Shown here piece by piece: positions 43,145 through 53,865 of a stretch of 64,000 nt of DNA. The DNA is taken from the NCBI GenBank assembly GCA_964529715.1, contig CAZGXI010000007.1, forward strand, positions 62,001 to 126,000. Direction: 5' to 3'. The notes under the pieces were generated by a model. That model ran no database searches. It was given only the letters and a program-made list of their open reading frames with translations, and was not told the DNA's origin. This DNA is from CAZGXI01 sp964529715. GTDB lineage: Bacteria > Chloroflexota > Anaerolineae > Aggregatilineales > Ch27. Numbering within the stretch: position 1 is the stretch's first letter; every line of letters starts with the position of its first letter. Made by a program: the position numbers and the translations under genes.

Positions 43145-45079
43145 ATGAATCCCGATCCCCTATGGTTATCTAAACAGGCGCAGGTATCGCTGGCGCGTTT
43201 GCTGCCACGCCTGGAATCGATCTTGACCGACCCGACCGACCGCCGGCAATTCACGACGCGGCTGGAGCGGCACTTCCCGCGTGCCTTCGGCCTGCTTCAC
43301 ACACTGTACGGCGGGCAGTATGACTTTTTCTACCACCTGGAACAGATCGTTTGCGCCGCCGCCCGGATGTACGCTGCGCGCCCGGCGGACCTCAAGGCGC
43401 TGGACGAACGCCGCGAGGCCGCGCCACTGTGGTTTCAAAGTGAGCAGATGATAGGCGGGGTGTGCTATGTGGACCTGTTCGCGGGCAATCTCCAGGCCGT
43501 GCGCGAGAAGATCGCCTACTTTGAAGAACTCGGCCTCACCTATCTACACCTGATGCCGTTGTTCAAAGCGCCAGAAGCGCATAACGACGGCGGCTACGCC
43601 GTTAGCAGCTACCGCGAGGTCAACCCGGCACTGGGGACGATGGAAGAACTGGCCGAACTCGCCGCCGACCTGCGGCGCGCCGGCATCAGCCTGGTGCTGG
43701 ACTTTGTGTTTAACCACACCTCCGACGAGCATAGCTGGGCGCTGCGAGCATTGGCGGGTGAGGAGGAATATCAGAACTACTACCTGATGTTCGACGACCG
43801 CACTCTGCCTGACCAGTACGAGCGCACCTTGCGGGAAATTTTCCCGGAACAGGCGCCCGGCAGCTTCACCTATCGCCCGGAGATGGGCAGGTGGGTGTGG
43901 ACGACCTTCAACCGCTTCCAGTGGGACCTCAACTACGCCAACCCTGCCGTCTTCAACGCCATGTTGCAGGAAATGCTGTTCCTGGCAAACCAGGGCGTCG
44001 AAGTGCTGCGGCTGGACGCGGTGGCTTTCATCTGGAAGCGCATGGGCACGATGTGCGAAAGCCTGCCGGAAGCACACTTGATCATCCAGGCGTTCAACGC
44101 CCTGGTGAAGATCGCCGCGCCGGCCATGATCTTCAAATCGGAGGCCATCGTCCACCCGGACGATGTCGCCAGTTATATCGGCTGGCAGGAATGCCCGCTC
44201 TCGTATCATCCCACGCTGATGGCCCTGCTGTGGGAGGCACTTGCCACCCGGCAGATCACGCATCTGACCCACGCCATGCGCAAACGCTTTGCCATTCCGG
44301 CGGACTGCGCCTGGGTGAATTACGTGCGTTGCCACGACGACATCGGTTGGAGCTTTGCCAACGAAGACGCCGCGCAAGTCGGCATTAACGGGTTCGATCA
44401 CCGTCAGTTCCTTAACCAGTTTTACACGGGGCGCTTTCCGGGCAGCTTCGCCAAAGGGCTGCCCTTCAACTTCAACCCGCGTACCCAGGACATGCGCATC
44501 TGCGGGACTGCTGCTTCGCTGGCCGGGCTGGAGCAGGCGCTCGACCTGGACGACGAGCTTTATCGGGAGAATGCCCTGCGCCGCCTGGTGCTGATCCACA
44601 GCGTCATCTTGAGTGTGGGGGGGATTCCACTGATTTACCTGGGCGACGAGATCGCCACATGCAATGATTACAGCTATGAAGCGGACCCGGCCAAAGCAGG
44701 CGACAGCCGCTGGGTGCACCGCCCCCGTTTCGACTGGGCGCGGGCGGCCCGCCGGACGGACGAAGCGACCGTCGAGGGGCGCATCTTCCAATCGCTGCGG
44801 CGGCTGATCCGCATTCGCAAGCAGACTCCTGCACTGGCGAATGGGCAGACGACGTTTTTCAACACAGGCAACGAACACGTGCTCGGCTACGTGCGCAATG
44901 GGCAGGTGCTGGTGCTGGGCAACTTCTCAGAGGCGGAACAGGCCGTCGAGCGCAGCGTCCTTCAGGAACAATGGCCTATCCCCCAGACAAGCACCGATCT
45001 GGTGATCGGTCGGGAAAAAGTGATCGGGGATACCCTGTTCCTGGCCCCTTACCAGTTCATCTGGCTATGCAAGGCTTAA
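43145..45079 (+). CDS. Amylosucrase (GH13)
   Basis: A 644-residue alpha-amylase-family enzyme that makes alpha-1,4-glucan from sucrose and frees fructose; some relatives hydrolyse sucrose instead. An all-helical N-terminal domain (FYHLEQIVCAAARMYAARPADL) specific to amylosucrase precedes the barrel (MPLFKAPEAHNDGGYAVSSY). Catalytic residues are the nucleophile D291 (VLRLDAVAFIW), the acid E333 (IFKSEAIVHP) and the H397-D398 pair (RCHDDIGWSF). Each is 5 positions beyond those of the Neisseria enzyme (286, 328, 392, 393). No signal peptide is present, so it acts inside the cell. It forms an operon with the fructokinase-like gene. Confidence 0.92.
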   Translation: MNPDPLWLSKQAQVSLARLLPRLESILTDPTDRRQFTTRLERHFPRAFGLLHTLYGGQYDFFYHLEQIVCAAARMYAARPADLKALDERREAAPLWFQSEQMIGGVCYVDLFAGNLQAVREKIAYFEELGLTYLHLMPLFKAPEAHNDGGYAVSSYREVNPALGTMEELAELAADLRRAGISLVLDFVFNHTSDEHSWALRALAGEEEYQNYYLMFDDRTLPDQYERTLREIFPEQAPGSFTYRPEMGRWVWTTFNRFQWDLNYANPAVFNAMLQEMLFLANQGVEVLRLDAVAFIWKRMGTMCESLPEAHLIIQAFNALVKIAAPAMIFKSEAIVHPDDVASYIGWQECPLSYHPTLMALLWEALATRQITHLTHAMRKRFAIPADCAWVNYVRCHDDIGWSFANEDAAQVGINGFDHRQFLNQFYTGRFPGSFAKGLPFNFNPRTQDMRICGTAASLAGLEQALDLDDELYRENALRRLVLIHSVILSVGGIPLIYLGDEIATCNDYSYEADPAKAGDSRWVHRPRFDWARAARRTDEATVEGRIFQSLRRLIRIRKQTPALANGQTTFFNTGNEHVLGYVRNGQVLVLGNFSEAEQAVERSVLQEQWPIPQTSTDLVIGREKVIGDTLFLAPYQFIWLCKA

Positions 45080-45100
45080 TACTCATCTATTTTGGTTGTG

Positions 45101-45109
45101 TGGTATGCT
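45101..45109 (+). promoter_or_regulatory. Extended -10 upstream of the FHA-REC-FHA gene
   Basis: TGGTATGCT fits an extended -10, 30 bases before the gene. No clear -35 is present. Confidence 0.4.
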
Positions 45110-45139
45110 ACAAATACGAGCAACAAATCCGGGGGGGAT

Positions 45140-46342
45140 ATGATGAGTGAGTCGTTTGTTTTTCCCTGGGTCATCGAGCTGCAAATTCCCAAAACGAGCG
45201 TCGGTTTAAAACTGCGCATCCGGGACCGGGCCACCATCGGGCGCACCGAGCGCACATTGGGCATCATCCCGGACCTGGACCTGACTCCATACGGCGCGGC
45301 GGAACTGGACATCGCCCCGGAACATGTTGCTATTTTCGTCGAAGACCACTCCCTAAATGTGGTGGACCTGGGCAGCGGCAAACCAACCCTACTCAACGGC
45401 ATCCGCCTGGAACCCGAAGAGGCCCATCCCCTGGAGCACAAAGACGAACTGCAACTGGGTGCATTGCGCTTCCAGGTGCGGATCATCGCCACGCCGGATA
45501 AGGGCAGCGTGGTTCACCGCCAGCCAGACTTGCAGCTTCCCGATGCGCCGGCAGGCGGCAGAGGCCAGCGGGTGTTGATCGTCGAGGACGATCCCGAAAC
45601 TGCTGAGGTCTTCAAGCTGGCGCTGGAACGCGCCGGATTTTCCACACACATCTGCCGCGAGGTCGTCAGCGCCATTCGCGCCCTGGCAACAGAATCGCCC
45701 TGTCTCATCGTGCTGGACCTGATGCTGCCGGATGTACACGGCCTGGAACTATGCCGCTACGTTCGGCGCGACATCGAACAGCGCGACATCCCGATTGTGG
45801 TCGTCAGCGCCCTGCCGACGGCGGCAAATATCACCCACGCGATGGAAGCCGGCGCCAATTTCTTCCTGGGCAAGCCGGTCAGCCTGCGGGAACTGGAACA
45901 GACTGTAGCTACTCTGATTCACTGGCACGAGATGCAGAAACCGCTCTTGCTGCAAACCAAACAGTTGAACGGCTCGGCAGCCCTGGAAGCCATCCCGACG
46001 GACGTTCGACGTGACGCGCTGGTGCTCTTCGTGGCCGGCCATCAGGAACCAATTGCCGTCGTGGTGCCCAAGCGGATCACCATCGGGCGGCGCAGCGGCA
46101 ACACTGCTCCACGTCCTCACGTCGATCTGGATCGCTACGGCGCATTCGATGCAGGCGTCTCGCGGATGCACGCTGCCATTTATCGCAAGGACGATGGGTT
46201 TTACATCGAAGACCTGGGCAGCAGCAACGGGACATGGATCAACGAGACCCTACTCCCGCCCAACGAGCAACACCTTCTACACAATGCCAGTGAGATCCGC
46301 CTGGGAAATCTACGCCTGCGCGCCTTCTTCATCGAAGACTGA
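45140..46342 (+). CDS. FHA-REC-FHA signalling protein
   Basis: A 400-residue cytoplasmic protein with three domains. FHA-1 (about 25-115) is degenerate: it keeps ATIGR but has PEHV and LGSGKPTLLNG where the phosphothreonine-binding SRxH and SxNGT should be. The response-regulator receiver domain (about 142-262) has the acidic cluster E149-D150-D151, phosphoacceptor D193 (IVLDLMLPD) and K245 (FFLGKPVS). FHA-2 (about 300-400) is canonical, with G316-R317, S341-R342-x-H344 and S361-SNGT. FHA-2 should bind a phosphothreonine, so the protein could link a histidine kinase to a Ser/Thr kinase such as that at 30698. There is no output domain. The start follows CCGGGGGGGAT. Confidence 0.88.
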   Translation: MMSESFVFPWVIELQIPKTSVGLKLRIRDRATIGRTERTLGIIPDLDLTPYGAAELDIAPEHVAIFVEDHSLNVVDLGSGKPTLLNGIRLEPEEAHPLEHKDELQLGALRFQVRIIATPDKGSVVHRQPDLQLPDAPAGGRGQRVLIVEDDPETAEVFKLALERAGFSTHICREVVSAIRALATESPCLIVLDLMLPDVHGLELCRYVRRDIEQRDIPIVVVSALPTAANITHAMEAGANFFLGKPVSLRELEQTVATLIHWHEMQKPLLLQTKQLNGSAALEAIPTDVRRDALVLFVAGHQEPIAVVVPKRITIGRRSGNTAPRPHVDLDRYGAFDAGVSRMHAAIYRKDDGFYIEDLGSSNGTWINETLLPPNEQHLLHNASEIRLGNLRLRAFFIED

Positions 46343-46348
46343 CGCCCG

Positions 46349-47230
46349 TCAACCCGTTTCCAATGCGCGGCGAAGGTGCCCGCTGGCGGCGGCCAGTTTC
46401 GCGCGAGCAGTGACGGCGTCGGCGCTGGTGCGCGCCATGAAGATCGCCGTTTTGACTTCCTGTCCGGCCTGTTCCAGCAGCGTGGCCGCTTCAGACTCGG
46501 CGATCCCGGCGGCAGCAGCGACGATGCGACGCGCGCGCGCGCGCAGTTTAGCATTGGTCGGCTGAACATCGATCATCAGGTTTTCGTAGACCTTGCCGAG
46601 CCGGACCATGCTGGCCGTCGTGATCATGTTCAGAACCATCTTCTGAGCCGTCCCGGCTTTAAGGCGGGTCGAACCGGTGAGCACCTCCGGTCCGACAATC
46701 ACCGCAATTGGGATGTCTGCCAGGTCCAACAGAGGTGCGGGCGCGTTGCAAGCCAGCCCGACCGTAACAGCACCGCGCCGCTGTGCCTCCTCCAGCGCGG
46801 CCAGGACGTAAGGCGTCCCGCCGCTGGCGGCAATCCCCATCACCACATCACGGGCCGAGACTTCCAGGGCGGCAATATCGGCGACAGCCTGAGGGCGATC
46901 ATCTTCGGCCCCTTCGACGGCGCGCGTCAGCGCGTCCGGCCCTCCCGCAATCACTCCCTGCACCTGCTCCGGCAAGGTATTAAAAGTCGGCGGGCATTCG
47001 GAGGCATCAAGCACGGCCAGTCGCCCGCTTGTCCCCGCGCCGACGTAGATCAGCCGTCCGCCAGCCGCAAGCGCCGCCGCCACACGCTCGACTGCCTGCG
47101 CAATGGCCGGCAATGCATCTCGCACGGCCAGCGGCACCAGGGCATCCTCTTCGTTCATCAGGCGCAACATGTCCAGGATCGCAAGCCGGTCCAGGTTCAT
47201 GCTGCGCGGGTTGCGCGTTTCGGTAATCAT
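46349..47230 (-). CDS. murQ: N-acetylmuramic acid 6-phosphate etherase
   Basis: A 293-residue SIS-domain enzyme that cleaves the lactyl ether of MurNAc 6-phosphate to give GlcNAc 6-phosphate, a step in cell-wall recycling. The start is the ATG giving MITETRNPRSMNLDRLAIL, overlapping the previous gene's stop by 4 bases. Motifs are IYVGAGTSGRLAVLDASECPPTF, GPDALTRAVEGAEDD and GIAASGGTPYVLAAL; LKAGTAQKMVLNMITTASMVRLGKV is also strongly conserved. The C-terminal helical part is present (ARRIVAAAAGI and EVKTAIFMARTS). It lies downstream of a serine hydrolase. Confidence 0.95.
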   Translation of the reverse strand: MITETRNPRSMNLDRLAILDMLRLMNEEDALVPLAVRDALPAIAQAVERVAAALAAGGRLIYVGAGTSGRLAVLDASECPPTFNTLPEQVQGVIAGGPDALTRAVEGAEDDRPQAVADIAALEVSARDVVMGIAASGGTPYVLAALEEAQRRGAVTVGLACNAPAPLLDLADIPIAVIVGPEVLTGSTRLKAGTAQKMVLNMITTASMVRLGKVYENLMIDVQPTNAKLRARARRIVAAAAGIAESEAATLLEQAGQEVKTAIFMARTSADAVTARAKLAAASGHLRRALETG

Positions 47231-48420
47231 AGGCCGTCCACCCAGCGACAGATGGTGTCGTGCACCGCCGGTCGAAACGCCATGATCGCCTCTGCATCCC
47301 GTCCGTGATAAACCCGGTTGGTCAGCAGCGCCACGACCAGTTCGCGTTCGGGATCGATCCACAGCGACGTGCCGGTAAACCCGGTATGCCCGAAGCTGTT
47401 TTCGCCGAACAACGCCCCCGCCGACGAGCCTTCCACTGCTTTACGCGCCCAGCCCAGCCCCCGCCGTTCCTCACCGGAGCGCACCTGCTCACGGACGGCT
47501 TCACACAGCACGACATTTGCCCCTGGCCCACGTACAGCGTCCAGCCACCACTGGCCGAAGCGAGCGACTTCTGCCGCCGTGCTGAACAGCCCGGCGTGCC
47601 CGGCAATGCCCCCCAGCGCGGCGGCGTTTTCGTCGTGAACCTCGCCCAGGCAGCGCCGATTGCGCCAGCGGGCATCGAACTCGGTCGGCGCACAGCAGGC
47701 TGGATCGGGCGGGTTAAAACCAGTTTGTTCGAGGTGCAACGGCGTGAGCACGCGCGCGGCGATCACATCTGCCGCCGTGTCCGCGTCGTCCAGACGGGCG
47801 ATAGCCTCGCCAAGCAAGATCAGTCCCAGATCGCTGTAACGTATCATGCGGCCCGGCAGGTCCACAAACGGATAGCCAGCGATCAGGTCGATGGCCCTGG
47901 CGATCCGTTCCGCGCGCGACACGGGATCGGGTTGGCCCGGCGGCGGCGGAACCGGGCCGACGTTGAGAAACACGTCGCGCCAGGGAGCCAGGCCAGATGT
48001 GTGGGTCAATAAGTGGCGAAAGGTCACAACAGCAGGATCGACGGCGTCCGCCTGGACTTCGGCAGGCAGACGTTCCAGGGTGTGCGGATTTTGTCCTCCT
48101 TCGACAGGCCGGGGGCCGTACCTGCCGAATTCGGGAATCACCTGCACAACCGGATCGTCCAGCGCGACTTTGCCTTCGCCAAGCTGCATCAGGAAAGCCG
48201 TCGCCGTGTACAACTTGGTCACAGAGGCCAGGTCAAAGCGCGTGCAGCACAGGGTCGGGCGTCGGCGCGTCTCTGGGTCGAGATAGCCATAAGATCGTTC
48301 AGCAATCAGCCTACCCCGATACAGCACTGCTAATGCCACCGCCGGGGCAGTATCTTCAAGCCCCTGCCGAATGACTGCTTCGACAGCATCAAATGAGGAA
48401 GAATTATCACCGGGAGTCAA
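47227..48420 (-). CDS. Serine beta-lactamase-like hydrolase
   Basis: A 397-residue penicillin-binding-protein/class C beta-lactamase fold protein. The nucleophile motif S66-VTK69 (FDLASVTKLYTATAF) is intact; RYSDLGLILLGE corresponds to the YxN motif, with Asp in the third position, and FGHTGFTGTS to the KTG-type motif. No signal peptide is visible. It heads a two-gene unit with murQ and overlaps it by 4 bases. Similar hydrolases accompany murQ in Bacillus-type muropeptide recycling operons, so a cell-wall fragment is a likelier substrate than an antibiotic. The exact reaction is unknown. Confidence 0.85.
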   Translation of the reverse strand: MTPGDNSSSFDAVEAVIRQGLEDTAPAVALAVLYRGRLIAERSYGYLDPETRRRPTLCCTRFDLASVTKLYTATAFLMQLGEGKVALDDPVVQVIPEFGRYGPRPVEGGQNPHTLERLPAEVQADAVDPAVVTFRHLLTHTSGLAPWRDVFLNVGPVPPPPGQPDPVSRAERIARAIDLIAGYPFVDLPGRMIRYSDLGLILLGEAIARLDDADTAADVIAARVLTPLHLEQTGFNPPDPACCAPTEFDARWRNRRCLGEVHDENAAALGGIAGHAGLFSTAAEVARFGQWWLDAVRGPGANVVLCEAVREQVRSGEERRGLGWARKAVEGSSAGALFGENSFGHTGFTGTSLWIDPERELVVALLTNRVYHGRDAEAIMAFRPAVHDTICRWVDGL

Positions 48421-48456
48421 ATTGAGGTCCTTTTCACGCGGTCTGAACTGCCTCCT

Positions 48457-48484
48457 ATCATAACTTCAATGCGCGGCTCGTCAA
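48457..48484 (-). promoter_or_regulatory. Promoter of the hydrolase-murQ unit
   Basis: On the minus strand TTGACG (48484-48479), 16 bases and TATGAT (48462-48457). It lies about 37 bases before the hydrolase start. Confidence 0.6.
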
Positions 48485-48596
48485 CTCAGCCGACATACTC
48501 CCAACGCGACTCTATGATGCTTCTAATTTGTCTATCGGTGGCGGGAAAGGTAGTATCTATCAACTGCACTCTTTCTGTCACACGGAGCCGTCCGCA

Positions 48597-49970
48597 ATGA
48601 CCTGGAGCTACCAAGCAGCTCTCGACTACCTTTACAGCTTTATCAACTACGAAGTGCGCCGCGAGGTGCGGTACGCTCCTGAAGTGATGAATCTCGACCG
48701 CCCGGTGGCTCTGCTGGCAGGGTTAGGCGCTCCCCATCGACAGTATCCGATCATTCACATCGCCGGAACCAAAGGCAAAGGATCGGTGGGGGCCTTTTGC
48801 CAGGCGACGCTCCAGGCGGCGGGCCTGCGGACCGGGCTGTATTCGTCGCCGCATTTGCAGGAATTCCGCGAACGGTTCCGCGTCAACGACGCCATGATCG
48901 ACCCAGAAACCCTGACGGCATTGCTGGCCGAAATCAAACCGGTCGCAGATGGCATTGCAGGGCTGACGTGGTTTGAACTCACGACGGCGCTGGGTTTTCT
49001 CTATTTCGCCCGGCAAAACGTGGACGCAGTGGTATGCGAGGTCGGCCTGGGCGGGCGGCTGGACGCGACCAACGTCGTGCGCCCGCTGGTGTCGGTGATC
49101 ACCAGTCTGAGCTACGATCACACCTACCTGCTGGGCGATACTCTGGCCGAGATCGCCAAAGAGAAAGCCGGGATCATCAAGCCGGACGTGCCGGTGGTGA
49201 GTGCGCCACAACCATCGGAAGCCGCCGCCGTGCTGGAACACATCGCCGCCGAGCGCGGCGCGCCGTTGATCGTGGTTGGGCGCGACTGGGTGTACGAAAA
49301 CGGCGAAACCACGCGCTGCGGGCAGTCATTCCGGGCAGGCCCGGCAGCAGGGCCGCTGCGCGATTACTGGACACCTCTGATCGGCAAGCACCAGGTCATC
49401 AACGCGACGGTGGCTCTGGCGGCTCTAGACGTAACCCGCCGGTACGGGTTGAACCTGCCTGCCGACGCTGCTGTCGCCGGGTTACGCGCGGTTAACTGGC
49501 CGGGACGCTTCGAGATCGTCCGGCAGCAGCCCTGGATAATCCTGGACGCGGCACACAACGGCGAATCGGCCCGGTGGCTCAGCCAGGCGCTCGAAGCCTT
49601 GTTTGCGGACGTGAGCAAACGGGTGATGATCTTCGGCGCAATGGCCGACAAAGATGTGCACAGCATGTTTACGATTTTGCTCCCGCATTTCGATCACCTG
49701 ATCGTCACGCAGGCCGCACACCCGCGCGCCAGAGCAGTCGGCGAGCTGGCTGCCCTGGCGCAGGAGGTGGGCTACTCTGGCGTGGTGGAAGAAATCCCGG
49801 CGATGGCGGATGCCGTCGCGCGGGCACAGGAAGAGATGGATGCGGAGAGCCTGATTCTGATCACAGGGTCTGTTGCCCTGGTGGGCGAGGCCCGCGATAT
49901 ATTCGGTCTAACGCCGGGCCGCGCCGTGTACTGCGATACAGCAGTGATCCAACAGCTACCAGTGCGATAA
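48597..49970 (+). CDS. folC: Folylpolyglutamate/dihydrofolate synthase
   Basis: A 457-residue Mur-ligase-family enzyme that adds glutamate to folates. The start is the ATG giving MTWSYQAALDYLYSFINYEV; the longer frame adds 23 residues that do not fit the family. The P-loop is G57-TKGKGS63 (HIAGTKGKGSVGAF). SSPHLQEFRERFRVN, EVGLGGRLDATN and SLSYDHTYLLGDTLAEIAKEKAGIIK are all characteristic, as is ILDAAHNGESARWL in the C-terminal domain. It is followed after 17 bases by lon. Confidence 0.95.
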   Translation: MTWSYQAALDYLYSFINYEVRREVRYAPEVMNLDRPVALLAGLGAPHRQYPIIHIAGTKGKGSVGAFCQATLQAAGLRTGLYSSPHLQEFRERFRVNDAMIDPETLTALLAEIKPVADGIAGLTWFELTTALGFLYFARQNVDAVVCEVGLGGRLDATNVVRPLVSVITSLSYDHTYLLGDTLAEIAKEKAGIIKPDVPVVSAPQPSEAAAVLEHIAAERGAPLIVVGRDWVYENGETTRCGQSFRAGPAAGPLRDYWTPLIGKHQVINATVALAALDVTRRYGLNLPADAAVAGLRAVNWPGRFEIVRQQPWIILDAAHNGESARWLSQALEALFADVSKRVMIFGAMADKDVHSMFTILLPHFDHLIVTQAAHPRARAVGELAALAQEVGYSGVVEEIPAMADAVARAQEEMDAESLILITGSVALVGEARDIFGLTPGRAVYCDTAVIQQLPVR

Positions 49971-49987
49971 CCCCGGCTTGGGGTGGA

Positions 49988-52435
<2,448 letters not shown>

Positions 52436-52452
52436 CCGCTGTAGAGTAACCG

Positions 52453-53859
52453 ATGGATGAGGCAGATATTCGCAAACTGCTGGAAGACGGTCGTGGTGCC
52501 GGTCTAGACTGGCTGCCGGGCCGCGCCCCTATTGAGGACCTGGCCGCAACGCTCGTGGCAATGGCGAACAGCGGCGGCGGCACTCTATTGCTGGGTGTGG
52601 CCCCACGTACAGACAAGATCGCCGGCGTTGACGACGTTGCAGGCGCGACCGAGCGCGTGCTGCGGGCGACTCTCTCCGCCACACCGCCGCTGATTATCCC
52701 CCTGCCGGAGACGGTGCAAGTTGGCGACCTGCAAGTGATGGTCGTTAACGTCCCCAGAGGACTTCCACACGTCTACGCCTACGAGGGACGCTTTCTGGGC
52801 CGCCAGGGAACGGCTAATCTGCCGGTCGATGCCCATACCTTGCGCCGGATGCTGATCGAGCGCGGGGATGTGAGTTTCGAGGAAGAGGCTCAGCCTGGCG
52901 CGGCGCTCGAAGACCTGAACTGGTCGCAGGCAGAAGCATATGCCGCCAGCCTGAGCGGTCTGAGCGGCCTTTCGGCACAAGATGTGCTGATTAAGCGCGG
53001 CTGTCTGGTCAAACACCCCGATGGGCCGCTGCGCCCTACGCGCGCCGGCATTTTACTCTTTGGCAAGGACCCGCAACAGTTCCTCCGGGGGTCCGAGATC
53101 ACGGCAGCGCGCTTTGGCGGTGTAGAGATGGGGGATATTTTCACCCGGCAAGACATCACAGGCACACTGCCGGAGCAGCTCCGCCGTGCGCAGACCTTTT
53201 TGGCCGATCACCTGCGCAAGCAGGTGCAGATCGGGCAGACAATGGCCCGCGAAGAACAATACGAATATCCGATGGAAGCCGCCCGCGAACTGGTGGTGAA
53301 TGCCGTCGCGCACCGCGATTACAGCATCCAGGGCGATGGTGTACGCCTGTACCTGTTCGCCGATCGCATGGAAGTGACCAGTCCCGGCGGGTTGCCCGGC
53401 CCGGTGACGGTGGATAACATTGTCGAGGAGCGTTTCTCGCGCAACCCGATCATCGTTCAGGTGCTCTCGGACATGGGGTTTATTGAGCGGCTGGGCTACG
53501 GCGTGGATCGTGTAATTGCCCTGATGAAACAGCAAAATCTCCCGCCGCCCGAATTCGAGGAGACCGCAGGCGGCGTGCGCGTAACGCTGCGCAACACCCC
53601 TCTTGACCTGCCGGCATTGGAGGCAGAATCGAGGCCCAGCGGGATGTTCCGGGGGCAAGAAGTGAACCCGCGCCAGGAACAAGCCATTGACTTTTTACTC
53701 AACCGCTCGCACGCCCGGATTACCAACAAAGACCTGCAAGAGCTGTGTCCTGGCGTTCACGCAGAGACGATCCGCCGCGACCTGGCCGACTTGGTCAGCA
53801 AGGGTATCCTGATCAAGATGGGCGAGAAACGCGGCTCCTATTATGTATTAAAGAAATAA
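52453..53859 (+). CDS. AlbA_2/HATPase-type transcriptional regulator-like protein
   Basis: A 468-residue protein. The N-terminal third is an AlbA_2 (Schlafen-type) domain (LVAMANSGGGTLLLGVAPRTDKIAG and GRFLGRQGTANLPV). The middle has a GHKL-like ATPase region (AARELVVNAVAHRDYSIQGDGVRLYL then DRMEVTSPGGLPGPV). The C-terminal 65 residues form a winged helix (TNKDLQELCPGVHAETIRRDLADLVSKGILI). Such proteins are usually annotated as ATP-binding transcriptional regulators; their ligands are mostly unknown. It starts 17 bases after lon and may regulate it or respond with it. This last point is inference. Confidence 0.85.
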   Translation: MDEADIRKLLEDGRGAGLDWLPGRAPIEDLAATLVAMANSGGGTLLLGVAPRTDKIAGVDDVAGATERVLRATLSATPPLIIPLPETVQVGDLQVMVVNVPRGLPHVYAYEGRFLGRQGTANLPVDAHTLRRMLIERGDVSFEEEAQPGAALEDLNWSQAEAYAASLSGLSGLSAQDVLIKRGCLVKHPDGPLRPTRAGILLFGKDPQQFLRGSEITAARFGGVEMGDIFTRQDITGTLPEQLRRAQTFLADHLRKQVQIGQTMAREEQYEYPMEAARELVVNAVAHRDYSIQGDGVRLYLFADRMEVTSPGGLPGPVTVDNIVEERFSRNPIIVQVLSDMGFIERLGYGVDRVIALMKQQNLPPPEFEETAGGVRVTLRNTPLDLPALEAESRPSGMFRGQEVNPRQEQAIDFLLNRSHARITNKDLQELCPGVHAETIRRDLADLVSKGILIKMGEKRGSYYVLKK

Positions 53860-53865
53860 ACTCCG

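Noticed and set aside
43544..44878. 444-codon open frame on the minus strand opposite amylosucrase
   Set aside because: Antisense shadow; the plus-strand frame has all catalytic residues of the family.
46528..46542. Alternating CG run that could form Z-DNA
   Set aside because: It lies inside murQ and is explained by Ala/Arg codons in a high-G+C gene.
47227..48420. Antibiotic-resistance class C beta-lactamase
   Set aside because: No signal peptide is present, the YxN motif is altered, and it is coupled to murQ; wall recycling explains it better.
49574..49987. 138-codon in-frame extension upstream of lon
   Set aside because: It overlaps folC in another frame and has no resemblance to Lon; the Lon N-domain starts just after the chosen ATG.
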